Source: Castellaniella sp. MT123 (GTDB taxonomy: Bacteria; Pseudomonadota; Gammaproteobacteria; Burkholderiales; Burkholderiaceae_B). Taken from it: DNA of 64,000 bases. Shown here in pieces: positions 41,197 through 50,465 of this stretch; position 1 is the first letter of the stretch, and every line of letters begins with the position of its first letter. The stretch spans positions 2,294,001 to 2,358,000 of the forward strand of contig NZ_CP154879.1 of the NCBI RefSeq assembly GCF_039614765.1, written 5' to 3'. A program made the position numbers and the translations under genes. The notes below the pieces were generated by a model, which saw only the letters and a program-made list of their open reading frames with translations, did not search any database and was not told the origin of the DNA.

Positions 41197-42860
41197 ACCG
41201 CCTTGGCCACCGCCATAATTTCGGAATGCGTCAGTTCGCGCGCCTCGATCGGAAGCTCGGCATCCAGGAGCTTGCGCGTGTAGGCGTCCTGAGGATGTTC
41301 GAAAATCTGCTCCGTCGGGCCCTGTTCGATCAGCTTGCCATGACGCATCACCGCCACATAATGCGCAAGCGAACGGACGGAATTCAGGTCATGCGTGATG
41401 AACAACGCGGAAAGCCCCATACGTTTCTGCAGATCGCGCACGAGGTCGATGATCTGTGCACGCACCCGAATATCCAGGGCCGTCGTGGGTTCATCAAAGA
41501 TCACAAAGTCCGGATTCACGGCCAGAGCACGCGCCACCCCGACGCGCTTCTGCTCGCCCGCCGTCAGTTCATGCGGATAAAGATTAGCCTTCGCCCTATC
41601 GACGCCGACCAGATCCAACAATTCCAGCACGCGGACCTCGCGCGCGGCACGCGACAGAGGCTCACCCAATTTCAGCGGCTCGGCCACCAATTCCCGCACG
41701 CGCCATCTCGGGTTCAAGGCGACGTAAGGTTCTTGAAACACCATCTGCATCCTCCGGCGGACGGCCCGGAATTCCTTGTCCGACATCGTCAATGTTTCGT
41801 GGCCATCAAAACGGATTGAGCCGGAGTCGGATTGCAGCAAGCGGACCAGGCACTGGCCCATGGTCGTTTTGCCCGAACCGCTTTCGCCGACCAGGGCCAG
41901 AGTCTCGCCGCGACGAATCGAGAGCGACACATGATCGACGGCCCGCACGACATCGGCAGTGCCACCAACATGGAAAGTCTTGACCAGATCGGTGACCTCG
42001 AGCAGCGGTGGCCTGGCCGCCTCGCCAGCGGCCTCCGGATCCTGGACCATGGGCAGGGGCCGCACTTTCGCAGCCTCAAGTAGTTCTCGGCTGTAGAGGT
42101 GCCGTGGCCCATCCGTCAGAAACGAGCGTACGCTTTCGAGCTCCAGCAGCTCTCCCGATTTCATAATGCCAACGCGGTCACAATACGCGGCGACCATGCC
42201 CAGATCGTGCGTGATGAGCACGACGGCCAGACCGAGCTCACGGCCCTTCTGCACAAGCAGGTCCAGCACCTGCAATTGGATCGTGGCGTCCAGCCCGAGC
42301 GTCGCATCGTCTGCGAGCAATACCTTAGGCTGAGCGATCAGCGCCATGGCGATCACGACCCGCTGCGCCATCCCGCCAGATAACTCGTGCGGATAGGCGT
42401 GCGCACGCCGCTCCGGATTGACGATCCCCACCTGCTCGAAGAGCGCGATGGCATTCTGCCAGGCCTGCCTTTTTCCAATGCCGCGGTGGGTGCGCAATAC
42501 CCGTGCAATCTGCTCGCCCACCTTGACGACCGGATCCAGCAAGGACTTCGCATTCGTTCCGATCAGAGCAACCTCGCCACCGCGGAACCCTCGTTTCTGC
42601 GCCTCGGTCATTCCGGCCACTGATTGCCCTCTGACCAGCACATCGCCATCCACAATCCGGCCGTCACCTGGCAGCATGTCGATGATAGCGCGGGCAAGCA
42701 ACGACTTGCCCGCGCCTGTCTCACCCACAATACCCAGGATTTCACCTTGACCCAAAGTGAAGCTGACGCTATTCAGTGCGAGCGGTGCCGACTGATCTGA
42801 AGAAAATCCGACGGAAAGATTTCGAACTTCCAGCAATGCATCTGCCAACTGTGCCATCAT
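41193..42860 (-). CDS. Fused dual-domain ABC transporter ATPase (Dpp/Opp type)
   Basis: A 555-residue protein with two nucleotide-binding domains, about 1-265 and 285-555. Domain 1 has Walker A GETGAGKS and signature LSGGMAQR but lacks the Q-loop glutamine (ALIGTNAKSLLDP), and its Walker B reads LLADDATLGLD with Asp in place of the catalytic Glu. Domain 2 has Walker A GESGSGKTT, Q-loop VFQEP and Walker B FDEPTTALD but an altered signature LTAGEQKR. It energises the two permeases next to it. Confidence 0.93.
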   Translation of the reverse strand: MMAQLADALLEVRNLSVGFSSDQSAPLALNSVSFTLGQGEILGIVGETGAGKSLLARAIIDMLPGDGRIVDGDVLVRGQSVAGMTEAQKRGFRGGEVALIGTNAKSLLDPVVKVGEQIARVLRTHRGIGKRQAWQNAIALFEQVGIVNPERRAHAYPHELSGGMAQRVVIAMALIAQPKVLLADDATLGLDATIQLQVLDLLVQKGRELGLAVVLITHDLGMVAAYCDRVGIMKSGELLELESVRSFLTDGPRHLYSRELLEAAKVRPLPMVQDPEAAGEAARPPLLEVTDLVKTFHVGGTADVVRAVDHVSLSIRRGETLALVGESGSGKTTMGQCLVRLLQSDSGSIRFDGHETLTMSDKEFRAVRRRMQMVFQEPYVALNPRWRVRELVAEPLKLGEPLSRAAREVRVLELLDLVGVDRAKANLYPHELTAGEQKRVGVARALAVNPDFVIFDEPTTALDIRVRAQIIDLVRDLQKRMGLSALFITHDLNSVRSLAHYVAVMRHGKLIEQGPTEQIFEHPQDAYTRKLLDAELPIEARELTHSEIMAVAKAV

Positions 42861-43699
42861 GCGCTCCTCGCCTGGGGATCAAACATCTGCTTCGCGGCAT
42901 CCCCTAGTAGCGCAAAGGTCAGTACGGAAAAGACGATGGCCAGGCCAGGAAAGAGCGAGACCCACCACACGCCGAGGATCATCTGCTGCGCCCCATTGCT
43001 AACCATCAGTCCCCACTCGGGCGTGGGCATCCGAACCCCGGCGCCTACGAAAGAAAGCCCAGCAGTCAGCAGAATGGCCATACCGATGCTGATGGATATC
43101 TGCACAATAGCCGGCGTCAGGGCATTGGGCAGGATATGCTGGAACATGATGGCGCCATCGGTCGCACCACTGCAGCGTGCTGCAGCAATGAACGGGCGGT
43201 CGCGCAATGACAGCACTTCGGCACGAATCAGCCGTGCAAATACCGGGGCGAACAGCACTGCCAGCACGATGGCTACGTTCCAGATCTCCTGACCCATGAC
43301 GGATACCAGCACCATACCCAGCACAAACACGGGAAAGGACTGGATGAAGTCGAAGATGCGCATCGCGAATGAACTGAGCCAGCCTTTGTAATAGCCAATG
43401 GCCAGGCCGATCGGCACGCCGATGACGAAAGCGATGGCAACCGCCGTGACGCTGATCAGCAGGTTGATGCGGGTGGCGAAGATGACGCGGGAAAAGATAT
43501 CCATGCCCGACACATCAGTGCCGAACAGATGTTGCAGTGATGGTTCTTTCAATGCATTGAGCGGATCCGCATCGACCGGCGAGTATGGAGCGATCCAGGG
43601 TGCGAACACGATGGCCAGGGCCTGTACGGCCAGTAGTACAAGGCCGATCGTCAATGTCAGCCTGCCGTTCGGGCGGCGCCGTAAGGACATTTTTTTCAT
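42857..43699 (-). CDS. ABC permease, DppC/OppC type
   Basis: Inner-membrane permease of 280 residues. After a first helix (about 15-37) it has the binding-protein-dependent transport domain with FGTDVSGMDIFSRVIFATR and the EAA coupling loop AARCSGATDGAIMFQHILPN. It overlaps its neighbours by four bases on both sides, indicating tight co-translation. Confidence 0.92.
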   Translation of the reverse strand: MKKMSLRRRPNGRLTLTIGLVLLAVQALAIVFAPWIAPYSPVDADPLNALKEPSLQHLFGTDVSGMDIFSRVIFATRINLLISVTAVAIAFVIGVPIGLAIGYYKGWLSSFAMRIFDFIQSFPVFVLGMVLVSVMGQEIWNVAIVLAVLFAPVFARLIRAEVLSLRDRPFIAAARCSGATDGAIMFQHILPNALTPAIVQISISIGMAILLTAGLSFVGAGVRMPTPEWGLMVSNGAQQMILGVWWVSLFPGLAIVFSVLTFALLGDAAKQMFDPQARSA

Positions 43700-44736
43700 A
43701 CTTCGATCCTCGGGTCCGCGATGCCGTAGAGCACGTCCACCACGGTATAAACAATCAGAATGAACGCTGCTGCCACCAGCACGAAGCCCTGCAGTGCTGG
43801 GTAGTCACTGTTCATCACGGCCGAAACGGCATACTGTCCCAGGCCACCCCACGCAAAGATGGTCTCGACCAGGACGGCTGCGCCCAGCAGGAAGCCGAAG
43901 AGGAAACCCACCATCGTGATGATCGGCGGCAGGCTGTTGCGCAACGAGCTCTTGATGAGCTGCCTTTCGGACAGGCCGCTGGCGCGCGCATGGCGGATGT
44001 ATTCGCTGCGATAGTTGTCGGCGAAGACCATCTGGGTCATTTTCATCAAGGCACCAGCATTCACGATGGCGAGCGTCAGCACCGGCAGACATAGGCGACC
44101 GACGGCCGACATGAAGGCATCGGTATCCCCCGCGAGTAGCGTATCGATGGTCAGGAACCCGGTGATGGCCGGGGGCGCCGACATGATCGGATCCAGGCGC
44201 CCGAACGGGGCCGGCGCAATGCCCGCGACGTAGAAAAGAAAATAGATCAGCAACAGACCGACCCAGAAATCAGGCACGGCACCAGCAGCCAGGCCATAGA
44301 CCTTGCTGATACGGTTTACGATGCCCTTGGGCCGCACGACGGACACGATCGCCAGGGAAATGCTGATGAGGATGGTCAGCAACATGGCATAAGTGATCAG
44401 TTCCAGGGTCGCAGGCACACGGTCGAGCAGGTCCACCAAAACTGGATTTGCGGTGAACATTGAAGTGCCCAGGTCACCGTGGATCACGGTCGATAGATAG
44501 CTGGTGAACTGGGACCACAGGCTGCCATTCAGGCCCAGGCGTTCCCGCAGGTTCGCAATCTGTTCCGGAGTGGCCATATTGCCCAGCATGAGTAGTGCGG
44601 GGTCACCCGGCAGCAAGCGAATCAGCAAAAATGTCGCCAGCAACACGCCAAACATCTGCGGTATCAGGATACTGAACCTTGCAAAAATGATCCGCAGCGG
44701 CCGTGGCAGCGATCTCAACGGCAGATTTTGCTTCAT
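43696..44736 (-). CDS. ABC permease, DppB/OppB type
   Basis: Inner-membrane permease of 346 residues with six helices. It has the family features LIRLLPGDPALLMLG after the first helix and the coupling loop IRHARASGLSERQLIKSSLR. ATG at 44736 has GGAA eight bases upstream; an in-frame start at 44763 is possible. It forms the channel with the DppC-type gene product. Confidence 0.92.
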   Translation of the reverse strand: MKQNLPLRSLPRPLRIIFARFSILIPQMFGVLLATFLLIRLLPGDPALLMLGNMATPEQIANLRERLGLNGSLWSQFTSYLSTVIHGDLGTSMFTANPVLVDLLDRVPATLELITYAMLLTILISISLAIVSVVRPKGIVNRISKVYGLAAGAVPDFWVGLLLIYFLFYVAGIAPAPFGRLDPIMSAPPAITGFLTIDTLLAGDTDAFMSAVGRLCLPVLTLAIVNAGALMKMTQMVFADNYRSEYIRHARASGLSERQLIKSSLRNSLPPIITMVGFLFGFLLGAAVLVETIFAWGGLGQYAVSAVMNSDYPALQGFVLVAAAFILIVYTVVDVLYGIADPRIEV

Positions 44737-44805
44737 AGCACTTTCCTTGTTCTTGCCTTGCAAGGCAAGGAGGCGCCGTTTACGACCCTCCCTGCCATTG
44801 GGAAA

Positions 44806-46419
44806 TCACTTCTTGGAGAAGTCGTACCACGTGTTGCTGTTCGGCGTGTACCAGCTGAAGCCGGTCACATTGGCTCGCGTGGCAAGCTGGTAGCCAGGAT
44901 TCATCAGGAACACCCACGGCGCCTGTTCGACCACGATCTGCTGGACACGCTTCATGTTGGCTTCACGCTTCGCTTCGTCGGTGCTGGTCAGCCCTTCATT
45001 GATCAACTGATCGACTTCGGCATTCTTGAATTTCGGATAGTTGATCAGGGAAGCGCTGTTGAGCCAGAGATTGGCGACATAAGCAGCATCCGGCACGATC
45101 GCCATGTCCCGGAAAAAGTACATGGGAATAGTGCCTTTGGAATACCGCTCGACGAGCGTCGAGGCAGGCAGCTTGATCAGTTCGACGTCGACCCCGGCGC
45201 GAGCGAAGGCCGTCTTCAGGATCACGGCGATCTCTTCCTCGATCTGATCTCCTGTGCGGTAGCCCAATTGGGTCTTGAATCCCTCCTCATGACCTGCTTC
45301 CTTCAGCAACGCCTTGGCTTTATCGACGTCCTGCGTGTACTTGAAGTATTCGTCAGCATAGGCCGGATAGATCTCCGAGATCGGGCTCTTCGTCGCACGT
45401 GCCTTGCCGTAGTACACGGCCTTCAGAATATCCTCGCGCGGCACCAGGTAGTTCAAGGCCTGGCGCACATTCTGGTTATCGAAGGGTGGCGTGGTGTTGT
45501 TCATCTCCACGCGATGAATGTAGTTACCGAATACCTGCCACACTTTGATCTGGGGATTCTTCTCCAGGGCGGACAGTTCCCGGGGCGAAAGCCATTCGGC
45601 TACATCGACTGCGCCCGCCTGCAATGCTGCCAACCGGTTGGCCGACGTCGGCATCTCACGGAAGATGACTTTCTTGATCTGCGGCGCACCACGGTAATAG
45701 TTTGGATTGGCTTCGTAGATGACCTCCTGGCCCGACTGGAATTTCGCCACCTGGTATGGCGCAAACGACGCCGAATGGGTGGACAGCCAGCGCGAAGCCC
45801 AGGGATCGTCCGCCGTCACATGCTTCTTCGCGGTCACCGCATCCAGGATGCCTAGGTCATTGTTGACCCAGATGCGCTCGATCAACGGAGAGGGTCGGGG
45901 CAGCGTGACCTTCACCGTCATGCCGTCGACCTTCTGGAATGCCGAGAAATCGGTGATGCCCATGATCTGGCCCATGTACCAGCGGAAATTGGCATTCTTG
46001 TTCCAGCCACGCTCAAACGTCCACATCACGTCATCGGCGGTCATCTCGTTACCATCGGCGCTCTTGACGCCCTTGCGCAGGAAGAAAGTGATCGACGTCT
46101 TGTCTGCGGAGACTTCCCACTGCTCGGCCAGAGCACCGACGAGCTTGTCAAAGTTCTCTACCTTGACGCCATTCTGCATCTTGGTGTCATAGGCCAACAG
46201 ACGCTCGTAGGTGTTGCGCTTGGATTCGTGCGAGGCCTCTGTGGGTGGATATTCCTGGTCAAGCGATTCCGGCGTGCGAGGTCCTGCCACGACCAGAACC
46301 GATTTTGCATCCTGCGCATATGCGGAGGGCACCACAAACATACCCAGCAACGATGCGGTGATGATGGCTCTCGCCATAGACTCCATAAGCGATTGTGCAG
46401 CTTCCTTCTTGATATTCAT
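44806..46419 (-). CDS. Periplasmic substrate-binding protein (DppA/OppA family)
   Basis: A 537-residue solute receptor of the SBP_bac_5 family. The signal peptide spans residues 1-36 (ending SAYA-QDA). It is followed by the mature start SVLVVAGPRTPESLDQEYPP and the family segments FFLRKGVKSADGNEMTADDV and QNVRQALNYLVPREDILKAV. Members bind peptides but also many other small compounds. It is the first transporter gene after the hydantoinase. Confidence 0.93.
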   Translation of the reverse strand: MNIKKEAAQSLMESMARAIITASLLGMFVVPSAYAQDAKSVLVVAGPRTPESLDQEYPPTEASHESKRNTYERLLAYDTKMQNGVKVENFDKLVGALAEQWEVSADKTSITFFLRKGVKSADGNEMTADDVMWTFERGWNKNANFRWYMGQIMGITDFSAFQKVDGMTVKVTLPRPSPLIERIWVNNDLGILDAVTAKKHVTADDPWASRWLSTHSASFAPYQVAKFQSGQEVIYEANPNYYRGAPQIKKVIFREMPTSANRLAALQAGAVDVAEWLSPRELSALEKNPQIKVWQVFGNYIHRVEMNNTTPPFDNQNVRQALNYLVPREDILKAVYYGKARATKSPISEIYPAYADEYFKYTQDVDKAKALLKEAGHEEGFKTQLGYRTGDQIEEEIAVILKTAFARAGVDVELIKLPASTLVERYSKGTIPMYFFRDMAIVPDAAYVANLWLNSASLINYPKFKNAEVDQLINEGLTSTDEAKREANMKRVQQIVVEQAPWVFLMNPGYQLATRANVTGFSWYTPNSNTWYDFSKK

Positions 46420-46495
46420 GGCTGATTTTCCAAGGTGGTGGAGAAAAGTGAAGCTTCAAAACAGAGTGACAAACAAAACCAGAAAACGCTCGAGA

Positions 46496-47923
46496 CTAGG
46501 AAGCACGGACGTCGGGCAGGATCGAAGGCCGACCCGCCACAATGAACTTCCCTCGATGCCTGGAACCGACATAGGACTCACCGTCCCACAGCACTTCGCC
46601 ACGCAGCAGCGTGCAGGCTGGCCAGGCGCCCAGCCGCATACCTTCATAAGGGGTGTAGTCGACCGCGTGATGCAGCGACCCATTGCGGATGGTGACTTCG
46701 CGTTCATCCCAAATCACCAGATCGGCATCGGCACCGATGCAGATGGCCCCCTTGCGTGGATGCAAGCCGTAAGTCTTGGCTGGACCCGTCGCCGTCAGCT
46801 CGACGAACTTTTCGAGACTGATGCGCCCCTTGAGGACCCCTTCCGAATACAGCAGCGGCATGCGCGTTTCCAACCCGGGGATTCCGTTGGGAATATGCCG
46901 GAACGACACTTCCTTGCCCTGCGGATGCTTGCCCTCGTCGCCTTCGAAATTGAAGGGCGCATGATCGGAAGAAAATACGGTGAACAACCCGTCACGCAGA
47001 CCATTCCAGATGAATTCCTGATTTGCTTTGTCGCGCGGGGGCGGGCTGCACACACACTTGGCACCGGTATAACTGTCATCGATTCCCAGGTCCTCTGCCG
47101 TCAGGAAAAGATATTGAGGACAGGTCTCGGCGAAGATGTTCAAGCCATGCGCACGGCCCCAGCGTATCTGCTCGATCGCCTCGCGGCCCGAGACATGGAC
47201 GATGAGAATCGGTACAGCCACCAATTCGGCCAATGCAATAGCGCGATGGGTGGCTTCACGCTCCACCAGCATCGGACGGGAATAGGCGTGAAAACGCGGA
47301 GCATGGCGCCCCATTGACTCAAGCCGCTGCGTCAGCCATTCGATGCAGTCCGAATTCTCCGCATGAAGCATAGCGATCGCACCATGACGCTTCGCCACAT
47401 CCAGAACATCCAGGATCTGGCCATCGTCGAGCTTGAGATCGTCGTATGTCATGTACGCCTTGAATGACGTGTATCCTTTGCCGATCAGCTCCGGCAGCTC
47501 GACCTTCAGAACCTCGGGCGTCGGATCGCTGACGATGAGGTGAAATGCATAATCGATATGCGACACGCCATCCGCACGCCGGTGGTAGTCCTCAACAGCC
47601 GCACGCAGACTATGCCCCTTCTGCTGGGCGGCAAAGGGGATGACCGTCGTCGTTCCACCGCAAGCAGCGGAAATCGTGCCACTATTGAAATCGTCAGCCA
47701 TCTTCACGGGCGACGACGACGGCTGGTCCAGGTGACAATGCGCATCAATACCACCCGGCGTGACGACACGGCCACGCGCATCGATCTCCCGGGCGCCTTC
47801 TGGCAGGCCTGACCCCAACTGGACGATCCGGCTATCACGAATGCCGATATCCGTGGTAAAGACATCGGAAGCCGTGGCCGCACGGGCATTGCGGACCACC
47901 AAATCAAAACAGGATGTGCTCAT
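46496..47923 (-). CDS. Dihydropyrimidinase/hydantoinase-like amidohydrolase
   Basis: Binuclear-metal cyclic amidohydrolase of 475 residues. Metal-binding features are visible: PGGIDAHCHLDQ (His-x-His), the carbamylated Lys in KGYTSFKAYMTY, His in AMLHAENSD, His in LIVHVSG, and the catalytic Asp in FSSDHAPFN. The family hydrolyses the ring amide of hydantoins, dihydropyrimidines and related compounds. It is the first gene of the minus-strand unit and probably opens the imported ring. Confidence 0.92.
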   Translation of the reverse strand: MSTSCFDLVVRNARAATASDVFTTDIGIRDSRIVQLGSGLPEGAREIDARGRVVTPGGIDAHCHLDQPSSSPVKMADDFNSGTISAACGGTTTVIPFAAQQKGHSLRAAVEDYHRRADGVSHIDYAFHLIVSDPTPEVLKVELPELIGKGYTSFKAYMTYDDLKLDDGQILDVLDVAKRHGAIAMLHAENSDCIEWLTQRLESMGRHAPRFHAYSRPMLVEREATHRAIALAELVAVPILIVHVSGREAIEQIRWGRAHGLNIFAETCPQYLFLTAEDLGIDDSYTGAKCVCSPPPRDKANQEFIWNGLRDGLFTVFSSDHAPFNFEGDEGKHPQGKEVSFRHIPNGIPGLETRMPLLYSEGVLKGRISLEKFVELTATGPAKTYGLHPRKGAICIGADADLVIWDEREVTIRNGSLHHAVDYTPYEGMRLGAWPACTLLRGEVLWDGESYVGSRHRGKFIVAGRPSILPDVRAS

Positions 47924-48052
47924 CTCTCTATGCTTCTTTCAATCAGGGCGACAGCGTATTTCTGGCCTTAGCACCTCATAAATACGCAACAAAATTCAGG
48001 TCAATTGCTTACAAAGCTTTATTTATGCTTTTATGATGAATCGTAGAAACTG

Positions 48053-48073
48053 TTGTAGACAATAATGTGGACA
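48053..48073. promoter_or_regulatory. Tandem candidate GntR operators upstream of hydantoinase
   Basis: TTGTAGACAA (48053-48062) is a near-perfect palindrome, and TGTGGACA (48066-48073) follows 13 bases later. Both fit the GT-n2-AC GntR pattern. They lie 130-150 bases upstream of the hydantoinase start, beyond a possible -35 TTGACC (minus strand, 48004-47999) of its promoter. Confidence 0.5.
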
Positions 48074-48079
48074 AAATTT

Positions 48080-48558
48080 ACACGCCTATGTTTTTGTCGA
48101 ATAGAGGGGAAAACCCTCACGTCTGAAGGGTCGGTGCATGGGGAAGCGTGGAGCTGGATGGCGGCGCTGGTCACGGAGTACAGGGCCACTGGCTGCAATG
48201 AACGCCCACTCTGACATCCCAGTCAGGGGTGGCTATCCTATGCCTTGTTTGGCTGATTCAATATCAACGCATCCCTGAAATCGAAGACTTAGGCGACCTA
48301 TCCGCCTACGAGCAGGTCACGCACCCGAAATTGAGATCGGAAATACAGCAGACGCTTTCCGCTCGGACCGCCCAATAAGAGGAACGCGGCCGACTCATCG
48401 ACTACCAGAACGTGCAGACGTGGGCAGATAGCCTTGGCACTGACCAGCCGATGTCGGTGCCGCGTTGATGGATCTGAAGTGGGTTCGGACCGTGCAGGGC
48501 ACGGCGGCTGCTGGTCAGCCAGGATACGAGATACGCTATGAAATCCAGGGTTCCTGAT
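48080..48558. other. Gene-poor junction with decayed coding fragments
   Basis: No intact gene is supported between the hydantoinase promoter region and the recombinase. One plus-strand frame stays open for about 48 codons and ends in a TAA near 48379 (containing IPEIEDLGDLSAYEQ and PKLRSEIQQTLSART). Another short frame near 48464-48558 reads MDLKWVRTVQGTAAAG. Both look like remnants of mobile-element genes, but I cannot assign them to a family. Confidence 0.4.
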
Positions 48559-50262
48559 CTACGTGCTGAGACTGTGCACACACGAGAGGATCGCTAAAGA
48601 GAGGGTCCGCCGACTGGCGGGAATGCCCATCCCCCGTTTATGGGGTAGAGCCGGGAATTTCGATTTAATTGGTGCGCCAGGTACGGCAAGGGTGGGCACT
48701 TTCAGCCCACCGCCCGCATTCAGTTCCTCGATGACACCCTCCAGGTCGCCAGTCCTGCCGGTGATCTTGATGTCACCGGCCTTGACCCGGATCTCTTTCA
48801 CCAGCAGGCGCAGCAACTGCTTGCCATAGCCCTTTTCGCGATCCATCAGCATGGCCCGCATACGGTCGCAGGCGAAGGCTACCTGCGTGGGGGCTACATG
48901 TCGGGCCGACGGCGTTTCACGCCGCACCTCTGCCATCTGAGCCAGGATACGCTCCCGCTCGTCCTTGAGCCGGTTGATGCGGGCCTGGAACGTCGAGTCG
49001 AGGGTCACAATCCCCTTCTCAATGGCACCGTACAGGTTGTTGAGCCCATCATCTGCAGCCTTCAGCGCCTTTTGCAGATGCTCCATGGTGTCATTGGTGG
49101 CCGCTGCGCGCTTACCCTGCTCAGCCAGCCAGGCCTTGAGAATGACGGTAACCCGCTCAGGTGTAAGGACCTTGCCGATCAGGTGGTTCAGGATCAGTTC
49201 GTCCGTATCCCTGACCGGCAGATTGGGGGTATCGCAGGCGTTCGCCGAGAGGGAAACCTTGTGGCTGCATTTGTAGTACCTGTACCGCCCTCCCTTGCCG
49301 CTCGCCTGGGTCATGGATGTACTGCAGTGGTCACATTTTATGAGACCTGCCAGCAAGGTCACGCTGGTCGCATGCTGGGCCTTGCCGCCTTGCTTGTTAG
49401 GGTCTCGCGACTCCCGCACTCGGCGCACAGCCTCAAAGGTCTCGTCATCAACGATGGCCGGAATCGTGGTACGGATCCACTCGCTTTCAGGGCGCACCTG
49501 TCCCGTACGAGAATTCCGCATATTGAAGCAATACTCGCCGCGATAGGTTGTATCGGCCAGCACGGCATTGACCTTCTGCACCAGCCATGGCTTTCCGCGC
49601 ATGAGAGTGCCGGACTGGTTCAGCCGGCCCGCGATCGCCTTCAAGCCCAGCGCGCACCCGTTTTCGCCATGTAGGTAAAGGTCATAGATCCGTCTGACGA
49701 CCAAAGCTTCACGTTCATCGATTGCCAGCCGCTTGCGCTTCTTGCCCTTGTGGCCGACCACATCAGTCTCTACGGCCTCATAGCCAAAGGGCGCACACGA
49801 TCCGTTGAAGTAGCCCCTGCGGGCGTTCTCCTTCATCGCCCGGCTGGTGTGCTTGGCATTCTCCAGCGAACTGTACTCATCCATCATCGAAATGAGGTTG
49901 TCCATCATGAAGCCCATCGGATCATCCGATGTGGGCTGCGTCATGGACAGAATGCGCGTGCCGTTGCGCTTGAGCCGGTGGGTGTACAGCGCCGAGTCCA
50001 TCGTGTTGCGGAAGATCCGCGACCGGGCAAAGACGAGGATCGCATCGTACCGCCGAGACTTGCAGGAAGCGTCCTCGATCATCTGCTGGAAGACCGGGCG
50101 CCTATCGTCCATGGCAGAGTCGCCGGGCTCAACATACTCATGCAAGACCGTCATACCGTTTTGATGGCAGTAGGCCCGCATTTGGTTCAGCTGGTCTGGG
50201 ATCGAGAGGTCGGCTTCGGCTTGCCTCGTGGTGGAAACGCGGGCATACAGGGCTACATCCAT
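48559..50262 (-). CDS. Large serine recombinase
   Basis: A 567-residue site-specific recombinase. The N-terminal resolvase domain contains the catalytic Ser in YARVSTTRQ and the Arg-containing VFARSRIFRNT. It is followed by the recombinase domain (GSCAPFGYEAVE, with NAVLADTTYRGEYCF), a zinc ribbon (IKCDHCSTSM and YYKCSHK), and a long coiled coil (about 390-480). Such enzymes integrate or excise phages and islands. Its ATG overlaps the stop of the 67-codon gene upstream. The last 30 residues are non-conserved. Confidence 0.92.
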   Translation of the reverse strand: MDVALYARVSTTRQAEADLSIPDQLNQMRAYCHQNGMTVLHEYVEPGDSAMDDRRPVFQQMIEDASCKSRRYDAILVFARSRIFRNTMDSALYTHRLKRNGTRILSMTQPTSDDPMGFMMDNLISMMDEYSSLENAKHTSRAMKENARRGYFNGSCAPFGYEAVETDVVGHKGKKRKRLAIDEREALVVRRIYDLYLHGENGCALGLKAIAGRLNQSGTLMRGKPWLVQKVNAVLADTTYRGEYCFNMRNSRTGQVRPESEWIRTTIPAIVDDETFEAVRRVRESRDPNKQGGKAQHATSVTLLAGLIKCDHCSTSMTQASGKGGRYRYYKCSHKVSLSANACDTPNLPVRDTDELILNHLIGKVLTPERVTVILKAWLAEQGKRAAATNDTMEHLQKALKAADDGLNNLYGAIEKGIVTLDSTFQARINRLKDERERILAQMAEVRRETPSARHVAPTQVAFACDRMRAMLMDREKGYGKQLLRLLVKEIRVKAGDIKITGRTGDLEGVIEELNAGGGLKVPTLAVPGAPIKSKFPALPHKRGMGIPASRRTLSLAILSCVHSLST

Positions 50263-50465
50263 CAGTTGATCTCCCACTGAGCAAACGGCTGGACACCCAG
50301 CAGGTCATCCAGCATCGAGAAGGCCAGCTCCATTTCTTCCGGCCCCGGCTCGACTGCCGGTTCGCGGTAGGCCATGGCCAGGATTGCATTGGGTACCTTA
50401 TCAGAAGGTGCAGTGAAAGTCTGAGTTGAGAATTGTGTGGTCGAGGACATCGACGGGCTCCACAA
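50262..50465 (-). CDS. Small protein translationally coupled to the recombinase
   Basis: A 67-residue acidic protein (with EPAVEPGPEEMELAFSMLDD) without a recognised domain. Its TGA shares a base with the recombinase ATG, so the two are produced together. It is a candidate accessory or directionality factor for the recombinase, purely from its position. Confidence 0.5.
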   Translation of the reverse strand: MWSPSMSSTTQFSTQTFTAPSDKVPNAILAMAYREPAVEPGPEEMELAFSMLDDLLGVQPFAQWEIN

